This document shows, one piece after another, positions 1-9,278 of a stretch of 64,000 bases of DNA; positions within the stretch are counted from its first letter, which is position 1; every line of letters starts with the position of its first letter. Position numbers and translations under genes: made by a program. The stretch covers positions 248,001 through 312,000 of the forward strand of contig WYBN01000009.1 in NCBI GenBank assembly GCA_011525875.1, written 5' to 3'. A model generated the notes under the pieces. It was not told where the DNA came from. It saw only the letters and a list, made by a program, of their open reading frames with translations, and did not search any database. The DNA comes from Melioribacteraceae bacterium. Lineage in GTDB: Bacteria; Bacteroidota; Ignavibacteria; Ignavibacteriales; Melioribacteraceae.

Positions 1-2
1 GT

Positions 3-941
3 ATGGGTGCAGGCTTGCCATTTTGCGTCAGCACTCAAGCCTCTATTTCCAATTCCGCATCGGCGATGTTTTATAAGAACATCGGCGCTGAAAGAATTGT
101 GCTTGCCCGTGAATGTACTCTCGATAAAATAATCGAAATAAAGAATGCAGTAGATATTGAGATTGAAGCGTTTATTCACGGAGCGATGTGCGTTGCCGTC
201 AGCGGAAGATGTTTTATGAGCCATAGCGCATTCGGTAAAAGTGCCAACCGCGGCGAATGCATTCAACCCTGCCGCAGAGAATACTCGATTTACGATAAAG
301 ACGGCGGCGTGAATTTTCTTATCGGCGAAGATTATGTGATGTCGCCTAAGGATTTATGCGCTATAAAATTTATTGATAAACTTATCGAAGCTGGAATTGA
401 TTCATTTAAAATTGAAGGACGCAAACGAAGTCCAGAATATATTTATAAGGTAGTTTCAACCTATAGGAAGGCAATTGATCTTTATTTTGAAGGCAAATTG
501 ACTAATGAAATCAAAGAGCAGATGTATGAAGAGCTTGATAAGGTGTACAACCGCGGATTTTCAAGCGGGTTTTATTTCGGAACTCCAGATAAAGATGACT
601 TTGCGGAACAATACGGCAGCCGCGCTACTGAAAGAAAAATATATGCCGGTAAGATCATTAATTATTTTGTAAAGAATCAGGTAATTCATGCAAAGCTTGA
701 ATCCGTCGGCGTGACCGAAGGCGATAGAATTTACATTATAGGAAATAAAACAGGCTGTGTTGAAACTAAAATCAAATCGCTGATGAAGGACGATAAAAAA
801 GTCGCAAGCGCTGTCAAAGGCGATGAAGTCACATTTATCTGCGAACTTGACGTAAGGGAAAGAGATCAGTTGTTTAAGATCGTTGAAACTGATGAACTGC
901 CCGTAATACTTGAAAAAGAGCAGAGGAAAACTGCAGAATAA
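3..941 (+). CDS. Peptidase U32 family protein, 5'-truncated by window edge
   Basis: The reading frame is open to the left edge, so the N-terminal part of the gene lies outside the window; 312 codons remain. Around residues 53-71 it carries the full U32 signature: Glu-x-Phe, then Gly-Ala-x-Cys, then Gly-Arg-Cys-x-Met-Ser. Further cysteines follow in RGECIQPCR, as in family members thought to hold an iron-sulfur cluster. Characterised relatives (TrhP/YegQ, RlhA, UbiU/V) act in tRNA or rRNA hydroxylation or oxygen-independent ubiquinone synthesis; others are labelled collagenase-like proteases. A tRNA-hydroxylation (TrhP-like) role is the most likely reading, but the sequence here cannot separate the subfamilies. 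It is followed after about 30 bases by an esterase gene on the same strand. Confidence 0.85.
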   Translation: MGAGLPFCVSTQASISNSASAMFYKNIGAERIVLARECTLDKIIEIKNAVDIEIEAFIHGAMCVAVSGRCFMSHSAFGKSANRGECIQPCRREYSIYDKDGGVNFLIGEDYVMSPKDLCAIKFIDKLIEAGIDSFKIEGRKRSPEYIYKVVSTYRKAIDLYFEGKLTNEIKEQMYEELDKVYNRGFSSGFYFGTPDKDDFAEQYGSRATERKIYAGKIINYFVKNQVIHAKLESVGVTEGDRIYIIGNKTGCVETKIKSLMKDDKKVASAVKGDEVTFICELDVRERDQLFKIVETDELPVILEKEQRKTAE

Positions 942-974
942 ATTTTGTTTAATTTCTATTTCGAGGAAGGATTA

Positions 975-2456
975 ATGAAGTTATTATTGAAATCTATTCT
1001 TTTAATTTTTACTTGCCTGCAAACCGTATTGCCTCAATCCGGCTTTCAGCAATTTATTAACAGGGTAAATTCTATTCAAGGCGAAAGTGAAAAGTCAGCG
1101 GTTGTTGATAGTTTTATGAATGCAGCCAGATCCGCAGGAATACCTTTTATAGAAGGAAATACTGCAAATTTTATCTACCGCGGAAACGCTAACCGCGTTC
1201 AACTTGCCGGCGATTTTACCGGATGGAATCCCTCAATCGAATTAACAAAATTGAACTCCACAAATTTTTTTTATTACTCTGCCTTTTTCGAAAGTAATGC
1301 GAGGCTTGATTATAAATTTATTTTGAACAACAGCAGCTGGATACTTGATCCTGAAAATCCAAACAGAGTTTCAGGCGGATTCGGTCCAAATTCCGAGTTG
1401 GCAATGTCCGATTATGTTCAGCCGTGGGAGATTAAATATAATTCGGAAGTTCAACATGGTTCGGTAAAAAATACTGTATTCTCAAGCAGCGTAATGAACA
1501 AAACCTACTCGCTTTATATTTATCTTCCTCCCGGTTATGATGAAAATGTTTCTGTCCGCTACCCTTCGATCTATTTAAATGACGGTGGCGAATATATATC
1601 GCTCGGCTCGGCAGCAACTGTGTTTGATAATCTTCTTGACAGTTTGAAGATACAGCCGCTAATTGGGGTGTTCGTCGTCCCGAAAAATAGAAACGAAGAA
1701 TACGCTTCAAGTGAAAGAGAAAACTATGCGGAATTTTTTGCTAATGAATTAGTTCCTTTCATTGACTCAAATTATCGGACGATTCAAGACAGAGAAAAGC
1801 GGGTAGTTGCCGGAACTTCATTCGGAGGTAACATCAGCGCACTGATAAGCTGGAGGTATGACGCCGTATTTGCAAATTGCGGGCTTCATTCTGCGGCTTT
1901 CTGGCCTAATAATTATGAGGTTTATAACATGATAATTAGCGGGGAGAAAAAGGATATTAAGTATGTATCAGTGTGGGGGACATACGAAAGCTTATTTACA
2001 AATATGCGGAACTTTAGGGATACGATGATTTCGAAAGGGTATTTATTTGATTGGGCGGAATTCCCCGAAGGTCATAGTTGGGGGCTGTGGCGCGCGAATA
2101 TTGATAAGATTCTTGAATTTTTTTCCCCGCCCTCCGCCTCGAATCAAAGCGATGGCAGTATGATTCCAGAGCATATTAAACTTTATCAGAATTTCCCTAA
2201 TCCGTTCAATCCAACCACAACAATTAAATTTACAATAGGAACGCAGCCCGGTTTTTACGAAAGAGAGAGATTTAATACATCGCTCAAAATTTACAATCTG
2301 TTGGGACAGGAAATAAGGACATTATTACGTCAACAGCTGCTCGCCGGCGAGTATGAAATTAAATTTGATGCAAATGATTTACCGAGCGGGATGTATGTAT
2401 ACCATTTATCCTCGGGAGAATTTAGCGGATCCCACAAGATGATGCTAATCAAGTGA
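975..2456 (+). CDS. Secreted enterochelin-esterase-like hydrolase with T9SS sorting domain
   Basis: The 493-residue product starts at ATG 975, chosen because a good ribosome site (GAGGAAGG, 963-970) lies 4 bases upstream and a signal peptide (MKLLLKSILLIFTCLQ) begins there. A TTG further upstream at 945 would bury the signal peptide. Residues about 60-130 form an E-set/CBM48-like domain (VQLAGDFTGWNP). Then comes an alpha/beta hydrolase of the Fes/IroE putative-esterase family, with nucleophile Ser282 in GTSFGG and probable catalytic His367 in EGHSWG. The last 90 or so residues are a T9SS C-terminal sorting domain (FPNPFNPTTTIKF; LGQEIRTLL; YEIKFDANDLPSGMY). The product is therefore probably exported and surface-bound or released. 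The true ester substrate, whether carbohydrate acyl ester or siderophore, cannot be told. Confidence 0.88.
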   Translation: MKLLLKSILLIFTCLQTVLPQSGFQQFINRVNSIQGESEKSAVVDSFMNAARSAGIPFIEGNTANFIYRGNANRVQLAGDFTGWNPSIELTKLNSTNFFYYSAFFESNARLDYKFILNNSSWILDPENPNRVSGGFGPNSELAMSDYVQPWEIKYNSEVQHGSVKNTVFSSSVMNKTYSLYIYLPPGYDENVSVRYPSIYLNDGGEYISLGSAATVFDNLLDSLKIQPLIGVFVVPKNRNEEYASSERENYAEFFANELVPFIDSNYRTIQDREKRVVAGTSFGGNISALISWRYDAVFANCGLHSAAFWPNNYEVYNMIISGEKKDIKYVSVWGTYESLFTNMRNFRDTMISKGYLFDWAEFPEGHSWGLWRANIDKILEFFSPPSASNQSDGSMIPEHIKLYQNFPNPFNPTTTIKFTIGTQPGFYERERFNTSLKIYNLLGQEIRTLLRQQLLAGEYEIKFDANDLPSGMYVYHLSSGEFSGSHKMMLIK

Positions 2457-2534
2457 ATCTAATATCCTAATTGTTATTGAGTAATTAAGGATTCATACCG
2501 TGTATTTTACATAGTAATAAACTCGCATTAATTT

Positions 2535-2542
2535 TATCTTTG
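2535..2542 (+). promoter_or_regulatory. Candidate Bacteroidota-type -7 element (TATCTTTG)
   Basis: The octamer fits TAnnTTTG, the -7 consensus of the Bacteroidota primary sigma factor, and lies 29 bases upstream of the Trm112-like gene. No convincing TTG -33 element is seen at the expected spacing, so this is only a candidate for the start of the 2571-7382 transcription unit. Confidence 0.3.
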
Positions 2543-2570
2543 CACCTAAAATTACAATTTTGAGGGAGAT

Positions 2571-2795
2571 ATGATCAGTAAAGAATTACTCGATATTCTC
2601 TGCTGTCCAGAATCAAGAGCCGATTTAATTCTCGACGGCAATTTTTTAATTTCAACCGATATTAAAACACGCCGCAGGTACAGAATTGAGGATAATATCC
2701 CAATAATGCTGATTGAGGAATCCGAGCAGCTCTCAATGGATGCATGGAAGGAGATAATAATGCGACATGGTATAAATATAGAGGATTGCAAGTGA
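2571..2795 (+). CDS. Trm112/UPF0434-like small protein with degenerate zinc knuckle
   Basis: This 74-residue protein aligns from its start with the YcaR/Trm112 family: the opening LLDILCCPESRADL corresponds to the usual LLxILxCPxC, and the ending YRIEDNIPIMLIEE to the usual YPIxxGIPxML. A GAGGGAGAT ribosome site precedes ATG 2571. Only the first CP of the zinc knuckle survives: the partner Cys is Ser, and the second Cys pair found in zinc-binding members is missing. Eukaryotic and archaeal Trm112 activates methyltransferases, while the bacterial role is poorly known. The stop codon overlaps the GTG start of the FAD oxidase (GTGA), so the two are probably translationally coupled. Confidence 0.8.
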   Translation: MISKELLDILCCPESRADLILDGNFLISTDIKTRRRYRIEDNIPIMLIEESEQLSMDAWKEIIMRHGINIEDCK

Positions 2796-4276
2796 TCAGT
2801 AAAACCGATATTTCGGAAATTGCTTCCTACCTTGTGGATGCTTCAAATTATAAGGGGAAATGCGAAGAAGTAATTTTTCCCGAAAACGAAAACGAAATTG
2901 TTGAAATTATCAAAAGAGCTAATAGAACTAAGGTCGCCGTAACTATATCAGGCAACGGAACTGGCTTAACCGGAGGCAGAGTTCCTGATGAAGGAATTGT
3001 AATTGCCACTGACAAATTGGACAAGATCTTAGAAATAAACCCGAACGAAAAATATGCAGTTGTTCAAACAGGAGTTTTACTTTCTGATTTCAAAAAAGAA
3101 ATTGAGCAAAAAAAATTATATTACCCTCCCGATCCGACTGAACAAAACTGTTTTATTGGCGCAACTGTATCAACGAACGCTTCCGGCTCAAAAACTTTTA
3201 AGTACGGTCCGACACGTGATTTCGTTTTGGCGATGAAGATTGTTCTGCCAACTGGCGACACACTAACGCTTGACCGCGGCAGCATCAAAGCCTCCGGTCA
3301 TGTTATTAAATTTGTTTCGAATGAAGGAGCTTCATTCGAATTTAATTTGCCCGATTATTCTATGCCGGCGGGGAAACACGCAGCAGGATACTTCAGCGCG
3401 GAAAATATGGACCTGATTGATCTGTTCATTGGCTCCGAAGGCACGCTCGGAATAATTACCGAAATTAAACTGAAACTATTAACTCTGCCTGAAAACACAC
3501 TTTCAAGCGTTCTATTCTTTGACAATGAAAGCGATGCGCTTAGTTTTATTTCAGCAGCGAGAAAAATTTCATATGAAACGCGTGAAGAAAATAACAATGG
3601 AATAGACGCGCTCGGATTGGAATTCTTCGACAAAAATTCACTCGAATTTTTACGTGAAGACTATCCGCTGATTCCTTCCGATACGGATGCTGCCGTATGG
3701 TTTGAACAGGAAATTAATGCCGACAATGAAGAAATTCTTTTTGATAAATGGGTGGGGTTGATCGAACAATATAATTGCAATATCGAAAATGCATGGTTTG
3801 CATCGAACGATTTCGAGAGGAAAAAATTCCAAAACTTCAGACATGCGGTCTCATGGAAAGTAAATGAGTTTCTGTCTAAAACAAATATCAGAAAAGTCGG
3901 CACTGATACAGCCGTCCCCGTTGAATCTTTTAACGAATACTATCATCTTGCAAAAAAATTAGTCTCAGAGAGCGGTTTGGATTTTATTTCCTATGGACAT
4001 CTCGGGAATTGTCATCTTCATTTGAATATGCTGCCGAAAAACGATAAAGAATTTCTCGCGGCGAAAACTCTTTATGCCCGTATCTGTTCCGAAGCTGTAA
4101 AAAGAAAAGGAACAATCTCCGCCGAACACGGTATAGGGAAAATAAAAAGAGAATATTTATTGGATATGTTCGGCGAGGAAAATATAATTAAAATGGCGAA
4201 TCTGAAAAAGAATATCGACCCAAATATGATCCTAAGTTTAGGTAATATTTTCGACAAGAAATATTTAATAAAATGA
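2792..4276 (+). CDS. FAD-binding oxidase, GlcD / D-lactate dehydrogenase family
   Basis: This 494-residue flavoprotein starts at GTG 2792, which overlaps the preceding stop and has GAGG 7 bases upstream; a longer frame from 2744 only adds out-of-frame Trm112 sequence. The N-terminal half is a PCMH-type FAD domain (GNGTGLTGG near residue 54, then PPDPTEQNCFIGATVSTNASG and FIGSEGTLGIITE). The C-terminal half is an FAD-oxidase C domain ending in the hallmark EHGIGKIKREYL and a DPNMILSLGNIF tail. Family members oxidise 2-hydroxy acids such as glycolate or D-lactate at the membrane. No partner GlcE/GlcF or iron-sulfur subunit is adjacent, which fits a single-subunit D-lactate dehydrogenase-like enzyme. 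The substrate is not determinable from the sequence. Confidence 0.88.
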   Translation: MISKTDISEIASYLVDASNYKGKCEEVIFPENENEIVEIIKRANRTKVAVTISGNGTGLTGGRVPDEGIVIATDKLDKILEINPNEKYAVVQTGVLLSDFKKEIEQKKLYYPPDPTEQNCFIGATVSTNASGSKTFKYGPTRDFVLAMKIVLPTGDTLTLDRGSIKASGHVIKFVSNEGASFEFNLPDYSMPAGKHAAGYFSAENMDLIDLFIGSEGTLGIITEIKLKLLTLPENTLSSVLFFDNESDALSFISAARKISYETREENNNGIDALGLEFFDKNSLEFLREDYPLIPSDTDAAVWFEQEINADNEEILFDKWVGLIEQYNCNIENAWFASNDFERKKFQNFRHAVSWKVNEFLSKTNIRKVGTDTAVPVESFNEYYHLAKKLVSESGLDFISYGHLGNCHLHLNMLPKNDKEFLAAKTLYARICSEAVKRKGTISAEHGIGKIKREYLLDMFGEENIIKMANLKKNIDPNMILSLGNIFDKKYLIK

Positions 4277-6132
4277 AATTAATCAAAAAATTTTTATTCT
4301 TATTAATTTGCGCCGGCAGCCTTAGCGCTCAGATAAATCAATCGAGTATTGAAAATAAATTTCGTCTGGCAAAAAGCTACGAACAAGCCAACGATTTTGG
4401 CAAAGCTAAGGTCATTTATGAGGAATTGATTACTCTTCAGCCCTGGAACAATCAGTTTATGTATTCATTAAACGAAGTTTATCTTAAGACAAAAGATTTT
4501 GGTTCATCGGAAAAGTTGTTAAAAGAAAAAATTCAGCTTACCCCTTTCGATGTTAATCTATACGGGATGCTCGGCTCAACCTATTATCAAATGGGTGAGT
4601 TCGGCAAGTCTGAGGGAATATGGGACGAGGGCTTGACCGCCGGAAATAATCCTTCCGTTAGCCATAGAGTTATAGCTAATTATGCAATTGAAAACAGAGC
4701 GTTCGATAAAGCAATAGAAATATTGAGAGCCGGTCAAAAATTAGTCGGCGATCCTAAAACTTTTTCTTATGAGCTTGCTTCAATTTATTCGGCGACAATG
4801 AAATTTAATGAAGCAGTTTCAGAGTATTGTTTTATTCTTTCAGAGCAGCCGACACAGCTTGACATGATAAAAAACAGAATAATGGCTTTTCTGGAAAGAC
4901 CAGAAGCTGCCGAAGACGCAATTTCTGCTGTAAATTTATGGATAGAAAAAAGTAATCTATCCGTTCATAAAGAACTGCTGGCGTTTTTATTAATGCAAAG
5001 TAAAAAATATAATGATGCGCTGACGATAATTTCATCTCTTGAAAAAGAAACTAACAGCAACGGATCATTAATGCTCAACTTTGCTCAAGCAGCATTTCAA
5101 AATAAATTTTACGAAACAGCAGGGAAAGCCTTTCAAATAATAATTGACGAGTATAGCCATTCAGCCTTCGCTTCTATCGCAAAAGTAAGTTTCGCCAAAA
5201 CTTCAGAGGCAATAATTGACCAAAGAATAAAAGATAAGTTTGATTGGAAGCCTTATAGCCATTTCGATAACAGCGGCGGCGGCGAATATGATAATGTGAT
5301 AAACGCCTATTATGAGCTTGTGCAAAATTATGCTCAGGATAATGTCCGCAACGAATCTCTTTATAGAATTGGGGTTATCTATTTTGATAAGAAGAATGAA
5401 TTGGACAAAGCAAAATCTGTTTTAACGGAATTGGTTGAAAAATCGCCTCTCTCTAATTATGCGGCGGCTGCAAATCTTAAACTTGCCGAAATATATGTCC
5501 ATTATGATGAGTTCGATTTTGCCGCAGAAAAATGCTTGCGCGTAATATCTTCCGCAAAATCCTCGGAAGACCAAAAAAAGTCGGCAAAGCTTTTACTTGC
5601 AAAAATTGAATTTTGGAAAGCTAATTTCAACGCTGCTTCCGCGCATTTATCGGAAATAATTCTTGACCTTAATGACAAGAATGCGAACGATGCAATAGAA
5701 TTAGCTGTTATTATTAATACGGCAAAAAATGATTCTTTGGGTTTGGCTGATTATGCGGAAGCTGATAAATATATTCATCAAAGGAAATTTACTGACGCCG
5801 CCTCAAGCTTCGAAAAATTGAGTAATTTGGGGAATAATCAAATATTATCGAAATTAGCCGAGTATAAATTTGCTGTTATGCTCATTCAAACCGGAGAATA
5901 TGTGAGAGCGGCTGAATTGCTTGAAAAAATATCCGCCGAAGATTACGGTCGAATTTATAGTGATAAAAGTTTATTTTTACTGGGTCAATTATACGAATTC
6001 GCTTTAGGAGACGAATCAAACGCTCAAAAAGTTTATTCGCAATTTCTTGATAAATTCCCAAATTCAATATATTTTGACCGGTGCCGTGAATTATTATTAA
6101 ATTTGAATAACAAACTAAATAATGCGATATGA
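4273..6132 (+). CDS. Exported TPR-repeat protein
   Basis: This 619-residue protein has a signal peptide ending near LSAQ (residues 1-20). The rest is almost entirely helical TPR-like repeats, for example [38 protein letters not shown] and [20 protein letters not shown]. No catalytic domain is seen, so it is probably a periplasmic or outer-membrane-associated scaffold. Its ATG overlaps the stop of the FAD oxidase (ATGA), and its own stop overlaps the clpX start. The three genes thus form a tightly coupled unit, although the functional link to ClpX is not obvious. Confidence 0.85.
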   Translation: MKLIKKFLFLLICAGSLSAQINQSSIENKFRLAKSYEQANDFGKAKVIYEELITLQPWNNQFMYSLNEVYLKTKDFGSSEKLLKEKIQLTPFDVNLYGMLGSTYYQMGEFGKSEGIWDEGLTAGNNPSVSHRVIANYAIENRAFDKAIEILRAGQKLVGDPKTFSYELASIYSATMKFNEAVSEYCFILSEQPTQLDMIKNRIMAFLERPEAAEDAISAVNLWIEKSNLSVHKELLAFLLMQSKKYNDALTIISSLEKETNSNGSLMLNFAQAAFQNKFYETAGKAFQIIIDEYSHSAFASIAKVSFAKTSEAIIDQRIKDKFDWKPYSHFDNSGGGEYDNVINAYYELVQNYAQDNVRNESLYRIGVIYFDKKNELDKAKSVLTELVEKSPLSNYAAAANLKLAEIYVHYDEFDFAAEKCLRVISSAKSSEDQKKSAKLLLAKIEFWKANFNAASAHLSEIILDLNDKNANDAIELAVIINTAKNDSLGLADYAEADKYIHQRKFTDAASSFEKLSNLGNNQILSKLAEYKFAVMLIQTGEYVRAAELLEKISAEDYGRIYSDKSLFLLGQLYEFALGDESNAQKVYSQFLDKFPNSIYFDRCRELLLNLNNKLNNAI

Positions 6133-7382
6133 ATCAGAAAACAGAAAATAAAAATGCAAAATGTTCTTTTTGCGGCAGAGACGGGCGTGAAGTGAGCAGC
6201 ATGATTGCCGGTCCGGATGTTTATATATGCGATATTTGTATCAAAACGAGTGTAGATATTCTGAAGAATAATCTGGTGCCCTTTAATTCGAAAAAATCAA
6301 AAAAACAGATGCATACTCCGGAGCTGCTGTATAAAAATCTTAATGAGTATGTTATCGGTCAGGATCATGCCAAAAGAGTATTGGCGGTAGCAGTTTACAA
6401 CCATTATAAAAGGATTAACTCTACAGCTTCCTATTTTGATCTTGATGATGTTGAAATCGACAAGAGCAATATACTCCTAATCGGACCTACAGGCGTGGGC
6501 AAAACACTTATAGCCCAAACCCTGGCAAAAATACTTGATGTTCCCTTTGCTATCGCCGATGCGACTACATTAACAGAGGCAGGATATGTGGGCGACGATG
6601 TTGAAACAGTATTGGTTAGACTTCTGCAGGCTGCCGATTATAATCTTGAAAAAGCTCAAAAAGGAATCGTTTATATAGATGAGATTGATAAAATTGCGCG
6701 TAAAAGCGAAAGCGTTTCAATTACACGTGATGTATCCGGCGAAGGAGTTCAGCAAGCTCTGTTAAAAATTCTTGAAGGCACAGTTGCCGGGGTTCCTCCC
6801 CGCGGCGGGAGAAAACATCCGGAACAAAGTCTGATAAATGTTAATACAAAAAACATTCTTTTCATTTGCGGCGGAGCTTTTGAAGGAATTGAATCAATTA
6901 TCTCACGAAGAATAAATCAAAACAGTATTGGATTTGAATCGGAAATAGGGGACAAGAAGCACCTTGAGAAAGATGAACTATTGCAGCAGGTGCAGCCGGA
7001 AGATCTAATCAAGTTCGGATTAATACCTGAGCTTGTAGGCAGAATGCCCATACTTGCGCCTTTGCATTCTCTTAATGAAGAAGCAATGAAAAATATTCTT
7101 ACAGAACCAAAAAATGCTATTGTTAAACAATTCAAGAAATTGTTCCTTCTTGAAGGCGTTGAATTGGAATTTGATGATGCTTCTCTGGAGGCTATCGTTA
7201 AAAAAGCAATTGAAAGAAAAACCGGCGCAAGGGCGCTTAGATCAATTGTCGAATCTGTTCTGCTTGATATAATGTTTGAGCTGCCAGCTTTGCAGAATAT
7301 TGATAAATGTTTGATCACAAAGGACACAATCGATAAGAAGTCTAAGCCGGTTTATATTGAAACTGACAGGAAATCAGCCTGA
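6129..7382 (+). CDS. clpX: ATP-dependent Clp protease ATP-binding subunit ClpX
   Basis: This 417-residue protein is a full-length ClpX. The N-terminal zinc-binding domain has two Cys pairs (CSFC and CDIC, residues about 12-37). The AAA+ core has Walker A GPTGVGKT at residue 119, Walker [10 protein letters not shown], the pore loop GYVGDD and the sensor region [19 protein letters not shown]. The IGF tripeptide (NSIGFESE) that docks on ClpP is present, so it should work with ClpP, although no clpP lies in the window. ClpX unfolds tagged substrates for ClpP. Its start overlaps the TPR gene by ATGA, unlike the classical tig-clpP-clpX arrangement. Confidence 0.97.
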   Translation: MNQKTENKNAKCSFCGRDGREVSSMIAGPDVYICDICIKTSVDILKNNLVPFNSKKSKKQMHTPELLYKNLNEYVIGQDHAKRVLAVAVYNHYKRINSTASYFDLDDVEIDKSNILLIGPTGVGKTLIAQTLAKILDVPFAIADATTLTEAGYVGDDVETVLVRLLQAADYNLEKAQKGIVYIDEIDKIARKSESVSITRDVSGEGVQQALLKILEGTVAGVPPRGGRKHPEQSLINVNTKNILFICGGAFEGIESIISRRINQNSIGFESEIGDKKHLEKDELLQQVQPEDLIKFGLIPELVGRMPILAPLHSLNEEAMKNILTEPKNAIVKQFKKLFLLEGVELEFDDASLEAIVKKAIERKTGARALRSIVESVLLDIMFELPALQNIDKCLITKDTIDKKSKPVYIETDRKSA

Positions 7383-7390
7383 TTTTTTTC

Positions 7391-7434
7391 GGGGCTTGGT
7401 CAAAATTAATTCTATTGTTAATAAACTAAGCCCC
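7391..7434 (+). terminator. Possible long-loop hairpin after clpX
   Basis: GGGGCTT (7391-7397) pairs with AAGCCCC (7428-7434) across a 30-base AT-rich loop, followed by TCTTAATTT. The long loop and the weak T-tract make this a tentative terminator for the 2571-7382 unit. Confidence 0.35.
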
Positions 7435-7464
7435 TCTTAATTTCCTTTCAAAATTATTATCCTT

Positions 7465-8739
7465 ATGAAAACACAAATCTTACTCGGAATTCTACTGCCG
7501 GCTGTTTTATTTTTTGCCGCATCTAAGATTTTCTCTCAAGAGAAACTTCTCATTTATATGGACTTAAAACAAAGCGATCATTTGAAGGCTTACGGCTTGA
7601 CGTTCGGTGAACTTAAAAAAGGAAATAAGGCGGATTGGCTCTTGAATTACCGGGGCGGTTCGTTTTTTCTCGATTTTTCAGATGAACTTGCATTGCGGTG
7701 CAGGGTTAATGGAGTTGGCTTTGAGAAAGTTAATGCTCAGCAGACTTTCGAAATATATTCTTTTGTTCAAAGCGAAGAACAGAACATGGAGGTTATTCGG
7801 CTTGAAACCGCCCCTAAAATTGCAGTATTCGTTCCCGATGGATATCTGCCGTGGGACGACGCTGTTTCGCTTGCTCTCGACTATGCTGAAGTTCCTTACG
7901 ACAAAATTTGGATTGAAGAAATATTGACCGGGAAACTTGATGAATTTGACTGGCTGCATCTTCATCACGAGGATTTTACAGGACAGTACGGAAAATTTTA
8001 CGGCAGCTTCCGCGGAACTCAGTGGTATATTGAACAGCAGGCTTTATACGAAAGGGAAGCCGCAAGATTCGGATTTAAAAAAGTATCGGAGATGGAGAAG
8101 GAAATTGTTTTGATAATTAAGGAATATATATCCAAAGGTGGTTTTCTTTTTGCAATGTGCTCTGCGGCAGACAGCTACGATATTACACTTGCAGCCGCTG
8201 ATGTTGATATAGTTGATAAAATGTATGACGGCGATGCGCCCGATACGGATGCACAGACAAAATTAAATTTCAACAATACCCTTGCTTTCGAAAATTTTGC
8301 TCTTGAGATGAATCCTTATGTTTATGAATACAGCGATATTGACATTCAGCCGGATGAAATTGGAAACCAAAATAACGACTATTTTACACTATTTGAATAC
8401 TCGGCAAAATACGACCCTGTTCCGGCGATGTTAACACAAAATCATGTCAATGTTATCAGAGGATTCATGGGGCAGACAACCATGTTCAGAAAAAGTTTTA
8501 TTAAAAAGCATGTTTACATTTTAGCCGAAAGGCAGGGAACCAATCAAGTAAAATATATCCACGGAAATTTTGGCAGGGGAACTTTTACCTTTTATGGAGG
8601 TCATGATCCCGAAGACTACACTCACGCCGTGGGTGATCCGCCAACCGATTTAAGCTTATATAAAAATTCACCTGGATACAGAATCATTCTCAATAATATT
8701 CTTTTCCCCGCTGCAAAAAAGAAAAAACAAAAAACATAG
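7465..8739 (+). CDS. Conserved exported protein of the type often labelled asparagine synthetase B in Bacteroidota
   Basis: This 424-residue protein has an N-terminal signal peptide (FFAASKIFSQ) followed by a region beginning LLIYMDLKQSDHLKAYGL and ADWLLNYRGGSFFLDF. From memory, this matches a Bacteroidota family that databases often call asparagine synthetase B. Neither an N-terminal Cys glutaminase nor the SGGxDS pyrophosphatase loop of true AsnB is visible, so that name looks wrong. The middle contains conserved-looking LHHEDFTGQYGKFYGSF and FLFAMCSAADS; the end contains GTFTFYGGHDPEDYTH, with several His and Asp residues that could bind metal or form an active site. Parts resemble a ThuA/GATase1-like fold (an inference). 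It stands alone after clpX, and its function is unknown. Confidence 0.7.
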   Translation: MKTQILLGILLPAVLFFAASKIFSQEKLLIYMDLKQSDHLKAYGLTFGELKKGNKADWLLNYRGGSFFLDFSDELALRCRVNGVGFEKVNAQQTFEIYSFVQSEEQNMEVIRLETAPKIAVFVPDGYLPWDDAVSLALDYAEVPYDKIWIEEILTGKLDEFDWLHLHHEDFTGQYGKFYGSFRGTQWYIEQQALYEREAARFGFKKVSEMEKEIVLIIKEYISKGGFLFAMCSAADSYDITLAAADVDIVDKMYDGDAPDTDAQTKLNFNNTLAFENFALEMNPYVYEYSDIDIQPDEIGNQNNDYFTLFEYSAKYDPVPAMLTQNHVNVIRGFMGQTTMFRKSFIKKHVYILAERQGTNQVKYIHGNFGRGTFTFYGGHDPEDYTHAVGDPPTDLSLYKNSPGYRIILNNILFPAAKKKKQKT

Positions 8740-8862
8740 GTTGGGTTTTATCAGTATTTATTCTGACCGGCTAATTTCATGAATGTCTTAGGTGCTTATC
8801 TCTTTCGATTCGTTTAAGAATTAGTTATTTTATCCACAGAATAATTAATTTGAGTAATAGAT

Positions 8863-9225
8863 TTGGTTAATACGGATAAAATAATAATAGTTGGTGACAG
8901 GGTTTTGATCAGACCCTCAAAAGGCGGCGATAAATCTCAGGGCGGATTATATCTTCCGCCGAATGTGGTCGAAAAAGAAAAAGTACAAAGTGGTTATGTG
9001 ATTAAAACTGGTCCGGGCTATCCAATAGCCTCGCCGGGCGAAGAAGAACCCTGGAAAGAGGAAAAACACACAAAGTATATTCCCCTACAAACGAGAGAAG
9101 GCGATTTGGCTTTGTATCTTCGAAAAGACGGGATAGAGATTGAACTAGATCAAGATAAACTGGTAATTGTGCCGCAGTCTGCAATACTGCTTCTGCTGCG
9201 CGAGGATGATATAACGAGTATTTAA
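8863..9225 (+). CDS. GroES/Cpn10-family paralogue
   Basis: This 120-residue protein starts at TTG 8863; a stop lies four codons upstream and no ATG is available. It follows the Cpn10 plan: VGDRVLIRP at the start, a mobile-loop-like segment (SQGGLYLPPNVVEKEKVQSG), then V(I)KTGPG, and a C-terminal DQDKLVIVPQSAILLLL. It is about 25 residues longer than a normal GroES because of an insertion around residues 50-75 (SPGEEEPWKEEKHTKYIPLQ). No groEL is adjacent. Such orphan Cpn10-like proteins occur in Bacteroidota next to unrelated genes. It may be a specialised co-chaperonin, but that is inference. Confidence 0.8.
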   Translation: MVNTDKIIIVGDRVLIRPSKGGDKSQGGLYLPPNVVEKEKVQSGYVIKTGPGYPIASPGEEEPWKEEKHTKYIPLQTREGDLALYLRKDGIEIELDQDKLVIVPQSAILLLLREDDITSI

Positions 9226-9278
9226 CGGAAATATTTACTTATGGCAATACTACTAATCTCCCCCAAATATAGAACTAT

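Noticed and set aside
945..974. TTG start for the esterase, 10 codons upstream
   Set aside because: ATG 975 has a strong ribosome site and opens a standard signal peptide.
7465..8739. Asparagine synthetase B as the product name
   Set aside because: No glutaminase Cys at the N-terminus and no SGGxDS loop; it has an export signal instead.
8858..8865. TAGATTTG as a -7 promoter element
   Set aside because: It overlaps the TTG start codon of the GroES-like gene, so transcription would begin inside the gene.
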